Made by a program: the position numbers and the translations under genes
From: Streptomyces corallincola
GTDB lineage: Bacteria > Actinomycetota > Actinomycetes > Streptomycetales > Streptomycetaceae
Reading direction: 5' to 3'
Length of the DNA stretch: 64,000 bases
NCBI RefSeq assembly: GCF_019104725.1
Contig: NZ_JAHRXF010000005.1
Coordinates: 124,001 to 188,000, forward strand
The notes under the pieces: model-generated
Told to the model about the DNA's origin: nothing
The model's database searches: none
The model's input: only the letters and a program-made list of their open reading frames with translations
Shown: piece by piece, positions 25,464-33,568 of the stretch
Position numbering within the stretch: the stretch's first letter is position 1
How the letters are laid out: each line of letters opens with the position of its first letter

Positions 25464-27464
25464 GTGGACATCCTTTTCACTCTTCTCGGGCCCGTGCGGG
25501 CCTGGCGCGGCGAGACCGAGCTCGAACTCGGGCCGCCCAAGCAGAGAAGTTTGCTCGCCCTGCTGCTCGCGCACGCGGGCAACCCGGTGACGACCTCCGA
25601 GATCGTGGACGTCCTGTGGGGCGAGGACCCGCCGGACACCGCCGTCAACGTCATCCAGCGCCATGTCGGCGCCCTGCGGCGGCTGTTGGAGCCCGCCCTG
25701 CCCACGGGCGGCGCCTCCCGCTGGCTGGTGCGCGGCTCGGGCGGCTACCGGCTGCACGCCGAGGCCGACACCCTCGACCTGCTGCGCTTCCGGAATCTCA
25801 GGCAGCGGGCGGCGACCGCCGCCGCGGCGGGCCGGGCGGACGAGGCGACCACCGAACTGCTCCGCGCCCTCGCGCTGTGGCGCGGGCCGGTGGCCGCGGG
25901 AATCCCGGCCGAGGCGCGCTCGCACCCGATCTTCACCGCCGTGGACAACGAATATCCCGCCGCCGTCAAGGATCTCGCCGAACACGCCCTCCGGGCCGGA
26001 CCCGAGGCCGTCGCCCAGGCGCTTCCCGCCGTCGGCAGCGCGGCGGCACGGCACACGCTGGACGAGGCCCTCCAGGCCAAGCTGATGGCCCTGCTCGTCG
26101 CCCGCGGCCTGCGCGCGGAGGCGCAGGACGTCTACGAGACGGTACGCCGCAGCCTCGACGGCAGCCTGGGCGTGGAACCGGGACCCGAACTGCGGGCCGC
26201 CCACGGGCTGGCGCTCGCTCCGGCCCCCGCCGCGCCCACCGGCATCCCCGTACCCCGCCCCCGTGCCGGTGCCCCCGCGCCCCTGACCCCGGGCCCCGCG
26301 GACGCCCCCGAGCAGCCCGCCGCCTGTACCCGGCCCGCCCAGTTGCCCATGTCCTCGACCGCCTTCACCGGGCGTGCGCGGGAACTCGCGCTGATGGACG
26401 CGCTGTTGCCGCCGCAGGACCCGGCGGCGCCGATTCCGTCCACCGTGGTCGGCACGATCACCGGCACGGCCGGTGTCGGCAAGACCGCGCTGGCCGTGCA
26501 CTGGGCGCACCGGGTGGCCGACCGCTTCCCCGACGGCCAGCTCCACATCGACCTGCGGGGCTTCCATCCGGGCGACGAGCCGCTCGGCGTCGCGGAGGCG
26601 GTGGGTTCCTTCCTCGACGCTCTCGGCGTGCCGCGCGACGCCGTACCGGCCGCCCTGGACGCGCAGATCCTGCTCTACCGCAGCCTGGTCGCCGACCGGC
26701 GCTTCCTGATCCTGCTGGACAACGCCCGCGACAGCGAGCACGTCCTGCCGCTGCTGCCGGGTACGTCCCGCAGCCTGGTCCTGGTCACCAGCCGCAGCAG
26801 GCTGACCGGCCTGATCGCCTCGGTGGGCGCCCGCTGCGTCACCCTGGGCGTCCTGGACGAGGAGGAGGCCCGCGAGGTGCTGCGCCGCCGCCTCGGCTCC
26901 CACCGGGTGGACCACGAACCCGACGCCGCCGCCGAGATCGCCACCCGCTGCGCCCGGCTGCCGCTGGCCCTGGCCGTCGTCACCGCGCGCGCCGCCATGA
27001 ACCCGTCCTTCCCGCTCACCGCCATCGCCGCCGAACTCCGCGACGAGGCGCGGACCTTGGACGCCTTCACGGCGGAGGTGCCGCTGGCCGACGTACGCAG
27101 TGCGCTCTCCTGGTCCTACAACGCGCTGTCCCCGGGGGCCGCCGCCGTCTTCCGCGTCCTGGCCCGGCACGACGGTCCGTACTGCACCCCGGCCGACATC
27201 ACCGCCCTCACCGGTCTCCCGGCCGCCCGCGTCCGCCCCCTGCTGGCAGAACTCAGCCACCATCACCTGGCCGAGGAGACCTCGCCCGGCCGCTTCACCC
27301 AGCACGCCCTGCTGCGCGTCTACGGCACGGAACTCGCCGACGAGGAAAACGATGTCGCACCGGCCTCCCTCCCGCTGACCCGGCCCCGGCACATGGTTCC
27401 GCGCCAGGGCACCCGCCCCCATCTGACCCTGGTCGGCGTTCCTCCCGCCGCGTCGAGCAGATAG
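25464..27464 (+). CDS. AfsR/SARP-family transcriptional regulator
   Basis: 666 aa from GTG 25464, with GGGAG 8 nt upstream. Residues 1-95 are an OmpR-like winged HTH (LLGPVRAWRGETELELGPPKQRSLLALLL). Residues about 100-250 are a BTAD helical domain ending LGVEPGPELRAAHG. A Pro-rich linker is followed by an NB-ARC-type ATPase with Walker A GTAGVGKTA and Walker B RRFLILLDNA. A winged-helix segment (VRPLLAELSHHHLAEE) follows. Full-length AfsR proteins carry a further TPR domain, which is absent here, so this is a shorter member. Such proteins activate secondary-metabolite genes, but no biosynthetic cluster is evident nearby. Confidence 0.9.
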   Translation: MDILFTLLGPVRAWRGETELELGPPKQRSLLALLLAHAGNPVTTSEIVDVLWGEDPPDTAVNVIQRHVGALRRLLEPALPTGGASRWLVRGSGGYRLHAEADTLDLLRFRNLRQRAATAAAAGRADEATTELLRALALWRGPVAAGIPAEARSHPIFTAVDNEYPAAVKDLAEHALRAGPEAVAQALPAVGSAAARHTLDEALQAKLMALLVARGLRAEAQDVYETVRRSLDGSLGVEPGPELRAAHGLALAPAPAAPTGIPVPRPRAGAPAPLTPGPADAPEQPAACTRPAQLPMSSTAFTGRARELALMDALLPPQDPAAPIPSTVVGTITGTAGVGKTALAVHWAHRVADRFPDGQLHIDLRGFHPGDEPLGVAEAVGSFLDALGVPRDAVPAALDAQILLYRSLVADRRFLILLDNARDSEHVLPLLPGTSRSLVLVTSRSRLTGLIASVGARCVTLGVLDEEEAREVLRRRLGSHRVDHEPDAAAEIATRCARLPLALAVVTARAAMNPSFPLTAIAAELRDEARTLDAFTAEVPLADVRSALSWSYNALSPGAAAVFRVLARHDGPYCTPADITALTGLPAARVRPLLAELSHHHLAEETSPGRFTQHALLRVYGTELADEENDVAPASLPLTRPRHMVPRQGTRPHLTLVGVPPAASSR

Positions 27465-27471
27465 CGCCCGC

Positions 27472-27504
27472 GGGGGAGCGGGGGGAGTAGGGGGAGTAGG
27501 GGGG
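27472..27504 (+). other. G-quadruplex motif between convergent genes
   Basis: Four runs of 5-6 G on the plus strand separated by AGC, AGTA and AGTA. It lies directly after the AfsR-like gene stop and 22 nt before the 3' end of the convergent LysR gene. No conventional hairpin is seen in this 62-nt gap. Confidence 0.75.
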
Positions 27505-27526
27505 AACGGTGGGCACGGGCTCCGGG

Positions 27527-28546
27527 TCAGGCCGGTTCCCGCGCGTCCCCCGTCCCGGAGGTCCACGCGGGTGTCCACACGTCCGCCTCGGGGACGTGGG
27601 TGTCCGCCAGGTACCGGCGCAGCGCGGCCAGCACCGGATGCCGGTCCTCCGCCCGGTGCAGCAGGGAGTGCCGGTAGACCGGGGTGGGCGCGCGCAGCGG
27701 GACACGGCGCAGGCCGTGCTCCGGCGGCCAGACGAGGTGGGTCATGGCGCCGACCAGGGTGGCGAGCGCACCGGACTCCGCGAGCGTGTCCAGCAGGGGC
27801 GCGGCACCGAAGTCCGGCCCGCTGACCTCGATGACCAGCCCGAACGCCGCCGCGAACGCGTCGTAGTACGCGGCGGACTCCGTACCCGCCACGAGTCCCG
27901 GCATCCACAGCCGGTGCCCGGCGAGGTCGGCCGGGGTGACGGCGCGGGCACCGGCCAGGGGATGGCGGGGGCCGGTGAGCAGTTGGATCGGCTCGTCGAA
28001 GGCGGGGACGGCGGCGATGCCGTCCGGCGGCCGGTGGCGGAGCGCGCTTCCGTCCGGCGGCCGGTTCCCGGGCGCGGTCCCGTCCGGCATACGGCTTCCG
28101 GGCGCCGGGACGGCCCGGAAGGCGGCGTCCACCGTCCCGGCCCGCAGCGCCTCGACCGCCGTACCGGCGTCCGCGAGGGTCACGACGTCCAGTTCGGCGT
28201 CCGGGTGCCGGGTGTGGAAACCGCGCAGCACGGCCGCCGGGCCGTACCGGCGCCCGACCACGTCCACCCGCAGCGCCCGCGCTCCCGGCCGTACGGCGGC
28301 CAGCGCCCGCTGCTCGGCACGCAGCAGCTCGCGCGCGTACGGCAGGAACGCCTCGCCGTCGATGCTGAGCCGCGCCCCGCGCGGGGTCCGCGTCAGCAGC
28401 CGCACCCCGAGCGCCCGCTCCAGCGCGGCCACCCGCTTGGACACGGCCTGCTGCGTGACGGACAGCTCCGCGGCGGCGTCCTGGAACCGTCCGCAGTCCG
28501 CCACGGCCACGAAGGTGCGCACGCCGTCCAGATCCACGTACGGCAT
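27527..28546 (-). CDS. LysR-family transcriptional regulator
   Basis: 339 aa from ATG 28546. The N-terminal HTH is LDGVRTFVAVADCGRFQDAA, with the recognition helix in VTQQAVSKRVAALERALGVRL. The substrate-binding domain follows from about residue 90. A run of three 10-residue repeats of the form x-R-x-P-D-G-x-A-x-x, encoded by a 30-bp tandem repeat at 28021-28110, extends this domain beyond the usual ~300 aa length. The gene is divergent from the MFS transporter, and a perfect ACAACCA-T-TGGTTGT palindrome lies 10 nt before its start, so it probably controls both. Confidence 0.9.
   Translation of the reverse strand: MPYVDLDGVRTFVAVADCGRFQDAAAELSVTQQAVSKRVAALERALGVRLLTRTPRGARLSIDGEAFLPYARELLRAEQRALAAVRPGARALRVDVVGRRYGPAAVLRGFHTRHPDAELDVVTLADAGTAVEALRAGTVDAAFRAVPAPGSRMPDGTAPGNRPPDGSALRHRPPDGIAAVPAFDEPIQLLTGPRHPLAGARAVTPADLAGHRLWMPGLVAGTESAAYYDAFAAAFGLVIEVSGPDFGAAPLLDTLAESGALATLVGAMTHLVWPPEHGLRRVPLRAPTPVYRHSLLHRAEDRHPVLAALRRYLADTHVPEADVWTPAWTSGTGDAREPA
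28021..28110. repeat. Three 30-bp tandem repeats inside the LysR gene
   Basis: CGTCCGGCGGCCGGT starts at 28021 and 28051, and a diverged CGTCCGGCATACGGC at 28081. The unit is a multiple of three, so the protein gains whole 10-residue repeats and the frame is kept. Confidence 0.85.
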
Positions 28547-28555
28547 CGTATCCGC

Positions 28556-28570
28556 ACAACCATTGGTTGT
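28556..28570. promoter_or_regulatory. LysR operator candidate ACAACCATTGGTTGT
   Basis: Perfect 7-bp arms around one central base, 10 nt upstream of the LysR start and 96 nt upstream of the MFS start. A further GGTTGT half-site occurs at about 28595. This fits the autoregulatory site of LysR-type proteins. Confidence 0.7.
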
Positions 28571-28666
28571 ACGTCCTGTTCCATCGGGTTGTTTGCCGGA
28601 ACGGCGCCCGGAGCTGTTTGATGCCGGGGCGGTTGCCGAGCGCGGCGGAACAGGAGCTTCAGGAGT

Positions 28667-30052
28667 ATGGCGGGCAGGAGGGCGCTGGGGCGCCGGTTCG
28701 GGTGGCTGTGGGCGTCGTACGCGGTGAGCGCGTACGGCACCGGGCTCGCCTTCGGCGCGTTTCCGCTGCTCGCGGTCCTCGTCCTGCACTGCGGCCCGGC
28801 CGGTGTCGCCGCGCTGGCTGCCGTGGGCCGTGCCGTCGGCGCGGTCCTGGCGGTACCGCTCGGCCCGTGGATGGAGTTCCGCCGCAAACGCCCGGTGATG
28901 ATCACCGCCGACCTGATCCGCTCCGCGGCGATGCTGAGCGTCCCGGTGGCCTACGCGTACGGGGCGCTGAGTTTCGCCCAGCTTTTGATCGTCTCCGTCG
29001 TCGCCGCCGCGGCCGACATCGCGTTCCGCGCGGCGAGCGGGGCGTACCTGAAGTCCCTGGTCCCGGCCGAGGACCTGCTCGTCGCCAACAGCCGCTTCGA
29101 GTCCACGAGTTGGTCCGCGACGATGATCGGGCCCCCGCTGGGCGGGGCGATCATCGGGTTGCTCGGGCCGGTGGTGACGGTACTGGCGGACGCGGTGAGC
29201 TATCTGCTGTCGGCGCTGGGGGTTCGGGCGATCGGGGGGTGGGAGCGGGCGCCGCGAATGAGGAAGGGGACGGCTGGGCCGGACAGGACCGTTGGTGCTG
29301 GTGGTGCTGGTGGTGCTGGTGGTGCTGGTGGTGCTGGTGGTGCTGGTGGTGCTGGTGGTGCTGGTGGTGCTGATGTTTCTGTTGGTTCCGGTGAGGCCGG
29401 TGGTCTGCGGGGGGCGGAGTTGCTGGCGGGGTGGCGGCACATCCTGGGCGACCCCACCCTCCGCCCCCTCTTCTTCAACGCGATCATGGTGAACGGCCTG
29501 ATCATGGCGGCGGAACCGCTGCTCGCCGTCCTCCTCCTGGGCCGCCTGGGCTTCGCGCCCTGGCAGTACGGCCTGGCGTTCGCGGCGCCCTGTGTCGGCG
29601 GTCTGGTCGGCTCCCGCCTGGCCCGCCCGCTGGCCGCCCGCCACGGCGCGCGCCGGGTGCTGCTGGTCACGGGCGCCCTGCGCGCGTGCTGGCCGCTCGG
29701 CCTGGCGTTCGTCGGCCCCGGCACGCCCGGCCTGGTTCTGGTGATGCTGGTCGAGTTCGGCCTGATCACCTCCTGCGCCCTCTTCAACCCCCTCCTCACC
29801 ACCCACCGCCTCCAGCACACCCCCATCCCCCTGCTCGCCCGCACCCTCACCGCCTGGACCATCAGCACCAGCACCGGCATTGCCCTCCTGACCGCCGCCT
29901 GGGGCGTCCTCGCCACCGTGACCACCCCGCGCACGGCGCTCGCGGCGGCGGGAGTCCTCCTGCTGGCGTCCCCGCTGCTGCTCCCGTGGCGCTCCGCCGG
30001 CGCCCCGGAGGAGCGCGCCCCCGAGGCGGTACGGGAGGTTCCCGTACGGTGA
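28667..30052 (+). CDS. MFS transporter with Gly-Ala-Gly repeat in central loop
   Basis: 461 aa from ATG 28667. Two blocks of about six membrane segments are visible. The first has a MFS-like loop GPWMEFRRKRPVM after helix 2 and DAVSYLLSALGVRA near helix 6, as in enterobactin/macrolide-type exporters. The central cytoplasmic loop contains eight perfect GAG tripeptides encoded by a 9-bp tandem array at 29294-29371, then DVSVGSGEAGG. The second block starts near LRPLFFNAIMVNGLIM. It is probably an exporter for a small molecule sensed by the divergent LysR protein. Confidence 0.85.
   Translation: MAGRRALGRRFGWLWASYAVSAYGTGLAFGAFPLLAVLVLHCGPAGVAALAAVGRAVGAVLAVPLGPWMEFRRKRPVMITADLIRSAAMLSVPVAYAYGALSFAQLLIVSVVAAAADIAFRAASGAYLKSLVPAEDLLVANSRFESTSWSATMIGPPLGGAIIGLLGPVVTVLADAVSYLLSALGVRAIGGWERAPRMRKGTAGPDRTVGAGGAGGAGGAGGAGGAGGAGGAGGADVSVGSGEAGGLRGAELLAGWRHILGDPTLRPLFFNAIMVNGLIMAAEPLLAVLLLGRLGFAPWQYGLAFAAPCVGGLVGSRLARPLAARHGARRVLLVTGALRACWPLGLAFVGPGTPGLVLVMLVEFGLITSCALFNPLLTTHRLQHTPIPLLARTLTAWTISTSTGIALLTAAWGVLATVTTPRTALAAAGVLLLASPLLLPWRSAGAPEERAPEAVREVPVR
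29294..29371 (+). repeat. 9-bp tandem repeat GGTGCTGGT, eight copies plus partial
   Basis: The array is essentially perfect at the DNA level and encodes (Gly-Ala-Gly)8 plus Gly-Ala in the MFS loop. Use of T-ending codons contrasts with the G/C-ending codons around it, suggesting recent expansion by slippage. Confidence 0.95.
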
Positions 30053-30056
30053 TCGC

Positions 30057-30632
30057 GTGACGGAGACGGGGCCGGGAACGGGGCTGTACGACACGGGGGC
30101 CGGAAGCTCGATGAGCGAGCACGACGAGGGACGGACACCGCCGATCCACCCCACCCGGCGGCTCGACTTCCTCCCCCTGCGCGTGGACCACGCCGAGGAG
30201 ATGACCGGGGTCCTCTCCGACCCCCGCCTCCACGAGTTCATCGGCGGCACGCCGTACGACGTGGCCCAACTCCGCGCCCGTTACGAGCGGTTGACGGCAG
30301 GCTCACCCCGCCCGGGCGAGCGCTGGCTGAACTGGGTCCTCCACCTGCGCACCGAGGGCCGCCTGGTGGGCACCGTCCAGGCCACCGTGCTCCCCTGCAC
30401 CGCCGAACTCGCCTGGATCATCGGCACCCCCTGGCAGGGCCGCGGTCTCGCCTCGGAAGCGGCGAAAGCCCTGGCAACAGCCCTCGCGTCGGACGAGGCG
30501 CACCGCACCCTGACCGCCCACATCCACCCCTCCCACCACGCCTCCCAGGCAGTCGCCCGCGCGGCGGGCCTCACCCCGACGGAACACTGGCACGACGGCG
30601 AACTCCGCTGGGGACGTGGCCCGTTGCCCTGA
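30057..30632 (+). CDS. GNAT-family N-acetyltransferase
   Basis: 191 aa from GTG 30057, 4 nt after the MFS stop; ATG 30111 (SEHDEGRTPP) is an alternative that begins nearer the domain. The fold is recognisable: LDFLPLRVDHAEEM at the start, the acetyl-CoA-binding motif TPWQGRGLASEAAKALATAL, and the C-terminal NPSHHASQAVARAAGL-type block (here HPSHHASQAVARAAGL). It resembles the RimJ/RimL-like subgroup, which acetylates protein N-termini or small amines. Close spacing suggests cotranscription with the exporter. The acceptor is unknown. Confidence 0.88.
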   Translation: MTETGPGTGLYDTGAGSSMSEHDEGRTPPIHPTRRLDFLPLRVDHAEEMTGVLSDPRLHEFIGGTPYDVAQLRARYERLTAGSPRPGERWLNWVLHLRTEGRLVGTVQATVLPCTAELAWIIGTPWQGRGLASEAAKALATALASDEAHRTLTAHIHPSHHASQAVARAAGLTPTEHWHDGELRWGRGPLP

Positions 30633-30635
30633 CGG

Positions 30636-31115
30636 ATGGTCGAGCACACTCCTGCACGGTCACGGCTACTGCCGCCCCGCGCCGCACGCGGCCTCGCGGG
30701 GCGGCGGCGTAATCCGATGGCCCCGGCGTACGCCCCGCACATCGGGGTCCCGGCCGCGCGGGAGGGGCGGTTTCCGGGGGTGTGGAAGCGGGAGTTGAGG
30801 AGGGCTCCGGCCAGGGTGCAGTGGGACCCCGAACGGGACCTGCACGCGCGGCCGTTGGAGCACCGGTCGCTTCAGCTCGGGCTCTCCGGGGAGGCCGCCG
30901 CGCGGTACGCCGACGAGTGGATCGTCGGCATCACCGACGTCACCCCGCTGGCCCGCACCGTCCACGCCCACGTCAGGGAAGGGGAGTTGGCGGAGGCCCG
31001 GCGGCTTCTGCCGGTCGAGACGCCCTACCCGGTCGCATACGACGGAGTCACCCGTGTGCTTCCCCGGTTGGCCCACCAGGCCCACCACGTCCTCCGGGCC
31101 CATCGGGACGTGTGA
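30636..31115 (+). pseudogene. Internally deleted DUF4291-like gene
   Basis: The frame encodes 159 aa. The stretch VQWDPERDL...RSLQLGLSGEAAARYADEWIVGITDVTPLA and LLPVETPYP is the C-terminal half of DUF4291 proteins as I remember them. Upstream, AYAPHIGVPAAREGRFPGVWKRE matches the family's early segment but then jumps straight to LRRAPARVQWDP. The central block with the conserved RMTWIKPSFLWM-type motif (about 60-70 residues) is missing, and the first ~25 residues look non-native. The reading frame is preserved, so a shortened protein could still be made, but the missing motif suggests loss of function. ATG 30717 is an alternative start. Confidence 0.6.
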
Positions 31116-31131
31116 CCTCGTGTACGCCAAA

Positions 31132-31174
31132 GCCCCCGCCTCGCACGCCGGTTGGGGGCGTGCGGGGCGGGGGC
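31132..31174. terminator. Terminator between DUF4291-like and aldo/keto reductase genes
   Basis: A long GC-rich inverted repeat, 31132-31149 with 31156-31174, with minor mismatch and a 6-nt loop, between convergent genes. Confidence 0.75.
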
Positions 31175-31191
31175 GGAGTGGCGGGGTGGGA

Positions 31192-32241
31192 TCAGTCGCC
31201 GGCCTTCATGCCGTTGATGACCGTCTCGCCCTGCTGCGCCGGAACGCCCAGCGCCTTGAGGAAGGGGAGGGGGAAGTTCAGGGCGGGGGCGGTGAGGCCG
31301 TCCAGTTCGGCCAGGTGGGCCGGGGTGAGGGTGACGTCCAGGGAGGCGAGGTTCGCGTCGAGCTGTGCGACCGTACGGGCACCGATCACCGTGGAGGTGA
31401 CCTGCGACTGCTGCCGCGCCCAGGCCAGCGAGACCGCCGCGACCGTGGTGTCCAGCTCACCGGCGATGCGGGCCAGCACGTCGAGCAGGTCGAAGGTGCG
31501 CTCGTTCAGGTGCTGGCCGACGAACATGCCGCGACCGGTGCCCTCGGGGCTCTGGTTGTCACGGGTGTACTTGCCGGTCAGCACACCGCTCGCCAGCGGA
31601 GACCACGGCAGGATGCCGAGGTCCAACTCGCGGGCCGCGCCGAAGAGTTCACCCTCGGACGTGCGCTCAAGGAGCGAGTACTCGAGCTGGAGCGCGATCG
31701 GCCGGGCCCAGCCGCGCCACTCGGCCAGCGTCGCCATGCGGGCCACCGCCCACGCCGGGGTGTCGGACAGGCCGACGTAGCGGATCTTGCCCGCGCGGAC
31801 CAGGTCGTCCAGCGTGGACAGGGTCTCTTCGAGCGGGGTGTGGCGGTCCCAGTTGTGCTGCCAGTACAGGTCGATGTAGTCCGTGCCGAGGCGCTCCAGC
31901 GACTCGTCCACGTGCTTGCGGATCGCCTTGCGGCTGGTGCCGCCGTTGTTCGGGTCGGTCCCGTCCATCGTCAGCGCGAACTTGGTGGCGATGACCAGGC
32001 GGTCGCGCTGCTCCGGGTTCTTGCGCAGGTACGAACCGATGACCTGCTCGGAGCGGCCGTCCATGTAACGGTTGGCGGTGTCCAGGAAGTTGCCGCCCTG
32101 GCCGACGTAGCGGTCGATGATGTCCAGCGAGGTCTGCTCGTCGGCACCCCAGGACGGGTCACCGAACGTCATCGTGCCCAGCGCGATGGGGCTGACGCGC
32201 AGGCCGCTGCGGCCGAGGGTGCGGTAGTCGGTGAGGCTCAT
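31192..32241 (-). CDS. Aldo/keto reductase
   Basis: 349 aa from ATG 32241, with AAGGAC 6-7 nt upstream. The TIM-barrel family motifs are clear: GTMTFGDPSWGADEQTS, FLDTANRYMDGRSE with the catalytic Asp and Tyr, ATKFAL with the Lys, and YWQHNWD with the His. The NADPH-binding end has PWSPLASGVLTGKY and VIGARTVAQLDANL. It reduces aldehydes or ketones with NADPH; the substrate is unknown. It is followed upstream (minus strand) by an SDR gene 116 nt away, and the two may form a unit. Confidence 0.93.
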   Translation of the reverse strand: MSLTDYRTLGRSGLRVSPIALGTMTFGDPSWGADEQTSLDIIDRYVGQGGNFLDTANRYMDGRSEQVIGSYLRKNPEQRDRLVIATKFALTMDGTDPNNGGTSRKAIRKHVDESLERLGTDYIDLYWQHNWDRHTPLEETLSTLDDLVRAGKIRYVGLSDTPAWAVARMATLAEWRGWARPIALQLEYSLLERTSEGELFGAARELDLGILPWSPLASGVLTGKYTRDNQSPEGTGRGMFVGQHLNERTFDLLDVLARIAGELDTTVAAVSLAWARQQSQVTSTVIGARTVAQLDANLASLDVTLTPAHLAELDGLTAPALNFPLPFLKALGVPAQQGETVINGMKAGD

Positions 32242-32357
32242 GATGGGTCCTTAACTCTGCTTGTGGTGTGGGGAGTCGATGGCCGACGGGAGGTGCGGAC
32301 ACCCGGCGGCCGGGAGCTCGGGGTCGGAGGCGGGCGGTGGACCGCCGCCGTCCGGAT

Positions 32358-33197
32358 CTACTGGTCGAAGTCCGTGGAGAACGCGATCTGCTTCGTCTCC
32401 TCCAGCACGTTGAGCCGCCCCTGGATCGCGCTCTTCATGGCGGAGTACGCGTCGCTGCCGAGGGCGAGCCGCAGCGGCGCCGGGTTCATCGCGGCCGAGT
32501 CGATGATCACGGCGGCCACCTTCGCCGGGTCGCCGGGCGCGTTGGCGGTCAGCTTGCCGTCCGTGGCCTCCAGGTACTGGCGGATACCGCCGACCGGGGT
32601 CTGCGCGTAGGCGTCGATGGCCGGGGCGACGGACATCATGGCGCCGAAGTCGGTGCGCACGGCGCCCGGCTGGATCATCGTGATGCCGATGCCGAACGGC
32701 GCGACCTCACCGGCGACGGACTCCATGAAGCCCTCCACGCCCCACTTGGACGCGTGGTACATGCTGGCGCCCGGCGTGCTGATCTGGCCGCCCATCGTGG
32801 AGGTCTGGATGAACCGGCCGCCGCCCTGGGCACGCAGGTGGGGGAAGACCGCGCGGGCCAGCTGGATCGGCGCCACCATGTTCAGCGCGATCTGCTGCTC
32901 GACGGCGGCGTCCTCCATCTCCTCGGCGGCACCGACGGCGCCCGAACCGGCGTTGGAGAAGACCACGTCCACCCGGCCCAGCTCGGCGAAGACCCGGTCC
33001 ACCACGGCACGCAGGGCCTCGGTGTCCGTCACGTCGGCCGAGGCGGTCCAGAGCTGCTCGCCGTACTCCTTGGCGAGGTCGTCCAGGCGCTCGGTGCGGC
33101 GTGCCACGGCGGCGACCTTGTCACCGCGCTTCAGGAGCTGCTCCGTGACCTCACGGCCGATGCCCGACGACGCCCCTGTGACCAACCACGTGCTCAT
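32358..33197 (-). CDS. Short-chain dehydrogenase/reductase
   Basis: 279 aa from ATG 33197, with GGAGG about 9 nt upstream. The classical SDR features are TGASSGIG (residues 7-14), the NAG motif in FSNAGSGAVG, catalytic Ser in QTSTMGGQ, and YHASKWG with Tyr and Lys. The cofactor region AARRTERLDDL (after the second strand) has basic residues that suggest NADPH. Together with the aldo/keto reductase downstream it may serve detoxification or small-molecule reduction. A pair of inverted AACCATCCGGTTG-like sites 101-156 nt upstream suggests control by a TetR-type repressor that is not adjacent. Confidence 0.93.
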   Translation of the reverse strand: MSTWLVTGASSGIGREVTEQLLKRGDKVAAVARRTERLDDLAKEYGEQLWTASADVTDTEALRAVVDRVFAELGRVDVVFSNAGSGAVGAAEEMEDAAVEQQIALNMVAPIQLARAVFPHLRAQGGGRFIQTSTMGGQISTPGASMYHASKWGVEGFMESVAGEVAPFGIGITMIQPGAVRTDFGAMMSVAPAIDAYAQTPVGGIRQYLEATDGKLTANAPGDPAKVAAVIIDSAAMNPAPLRLALGSDAYSAMKSAIQGRLNVLEETKQIAFSTDFDQ

Positions 33198-33568
33198 GAC
33201 CGTTTCCTCCAGGCTGGAAGCTGAAAATCGAGAGTTAGCTGTGTGAAGCGAAGACGCCCCGCGAGGGACGGACCCGTTGGCTTGGCGCCGGGTCCATCCA
33301 TCCGGTTGGTTGGAATCTACCGTGTCCCGCCCGAGAAAACAACCGGATGGTTTATGAGCGTGGGTTCGGCACTCGCGGCGCACAGCGCATCGCGGCCCCC
33401 GCCCCCGCCCGCACCGCCCCCCCGACCCCCGCCCGCACCGCCCCCCCGACCCTCCCGCACCCCCTCCAGCACCAGGCACGCGCATCACCGTCACCCCGTC
33501 CGGAATGGCACGCGCCCCCGCCCTCGTTGAGAGTTGACAGGGGAAACGGCAACCAAGGAGGCGCCACC
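33198..33568. other. Divergent promoter region, SDR/SnoaL-like gene
   Basis: 371 bases. It contains the inverted operator pair (33298-33353) and a pyrimidine-rich low-complexity run (33398-33470) with CCCCCGCCCGCACCGCC repeats. No gene is seen. Confidence 0.55.
33298..33353. promoter_or_regulatory. Paired inverted operator sites CCATCCGGTTG
   Basis: CCATCCGGTTG (33298-33308) and its exact complement CAACCGGATGG (33340-33350) face each other across 31 nt. Each half is part of a 16-bp near-palindrome related to the site at 4743-4758. Two sites about four helical turns apart could support cooperative repressor binding. Confidence 0.6.

Noticed and set aside
25464..27464. Secondary-metabolite cluster around the AfsR-like regulator
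   Set aside because: No polyketide, peptide synthetase, terpene or RiPP core genes lie in the surrounding 10 kb.
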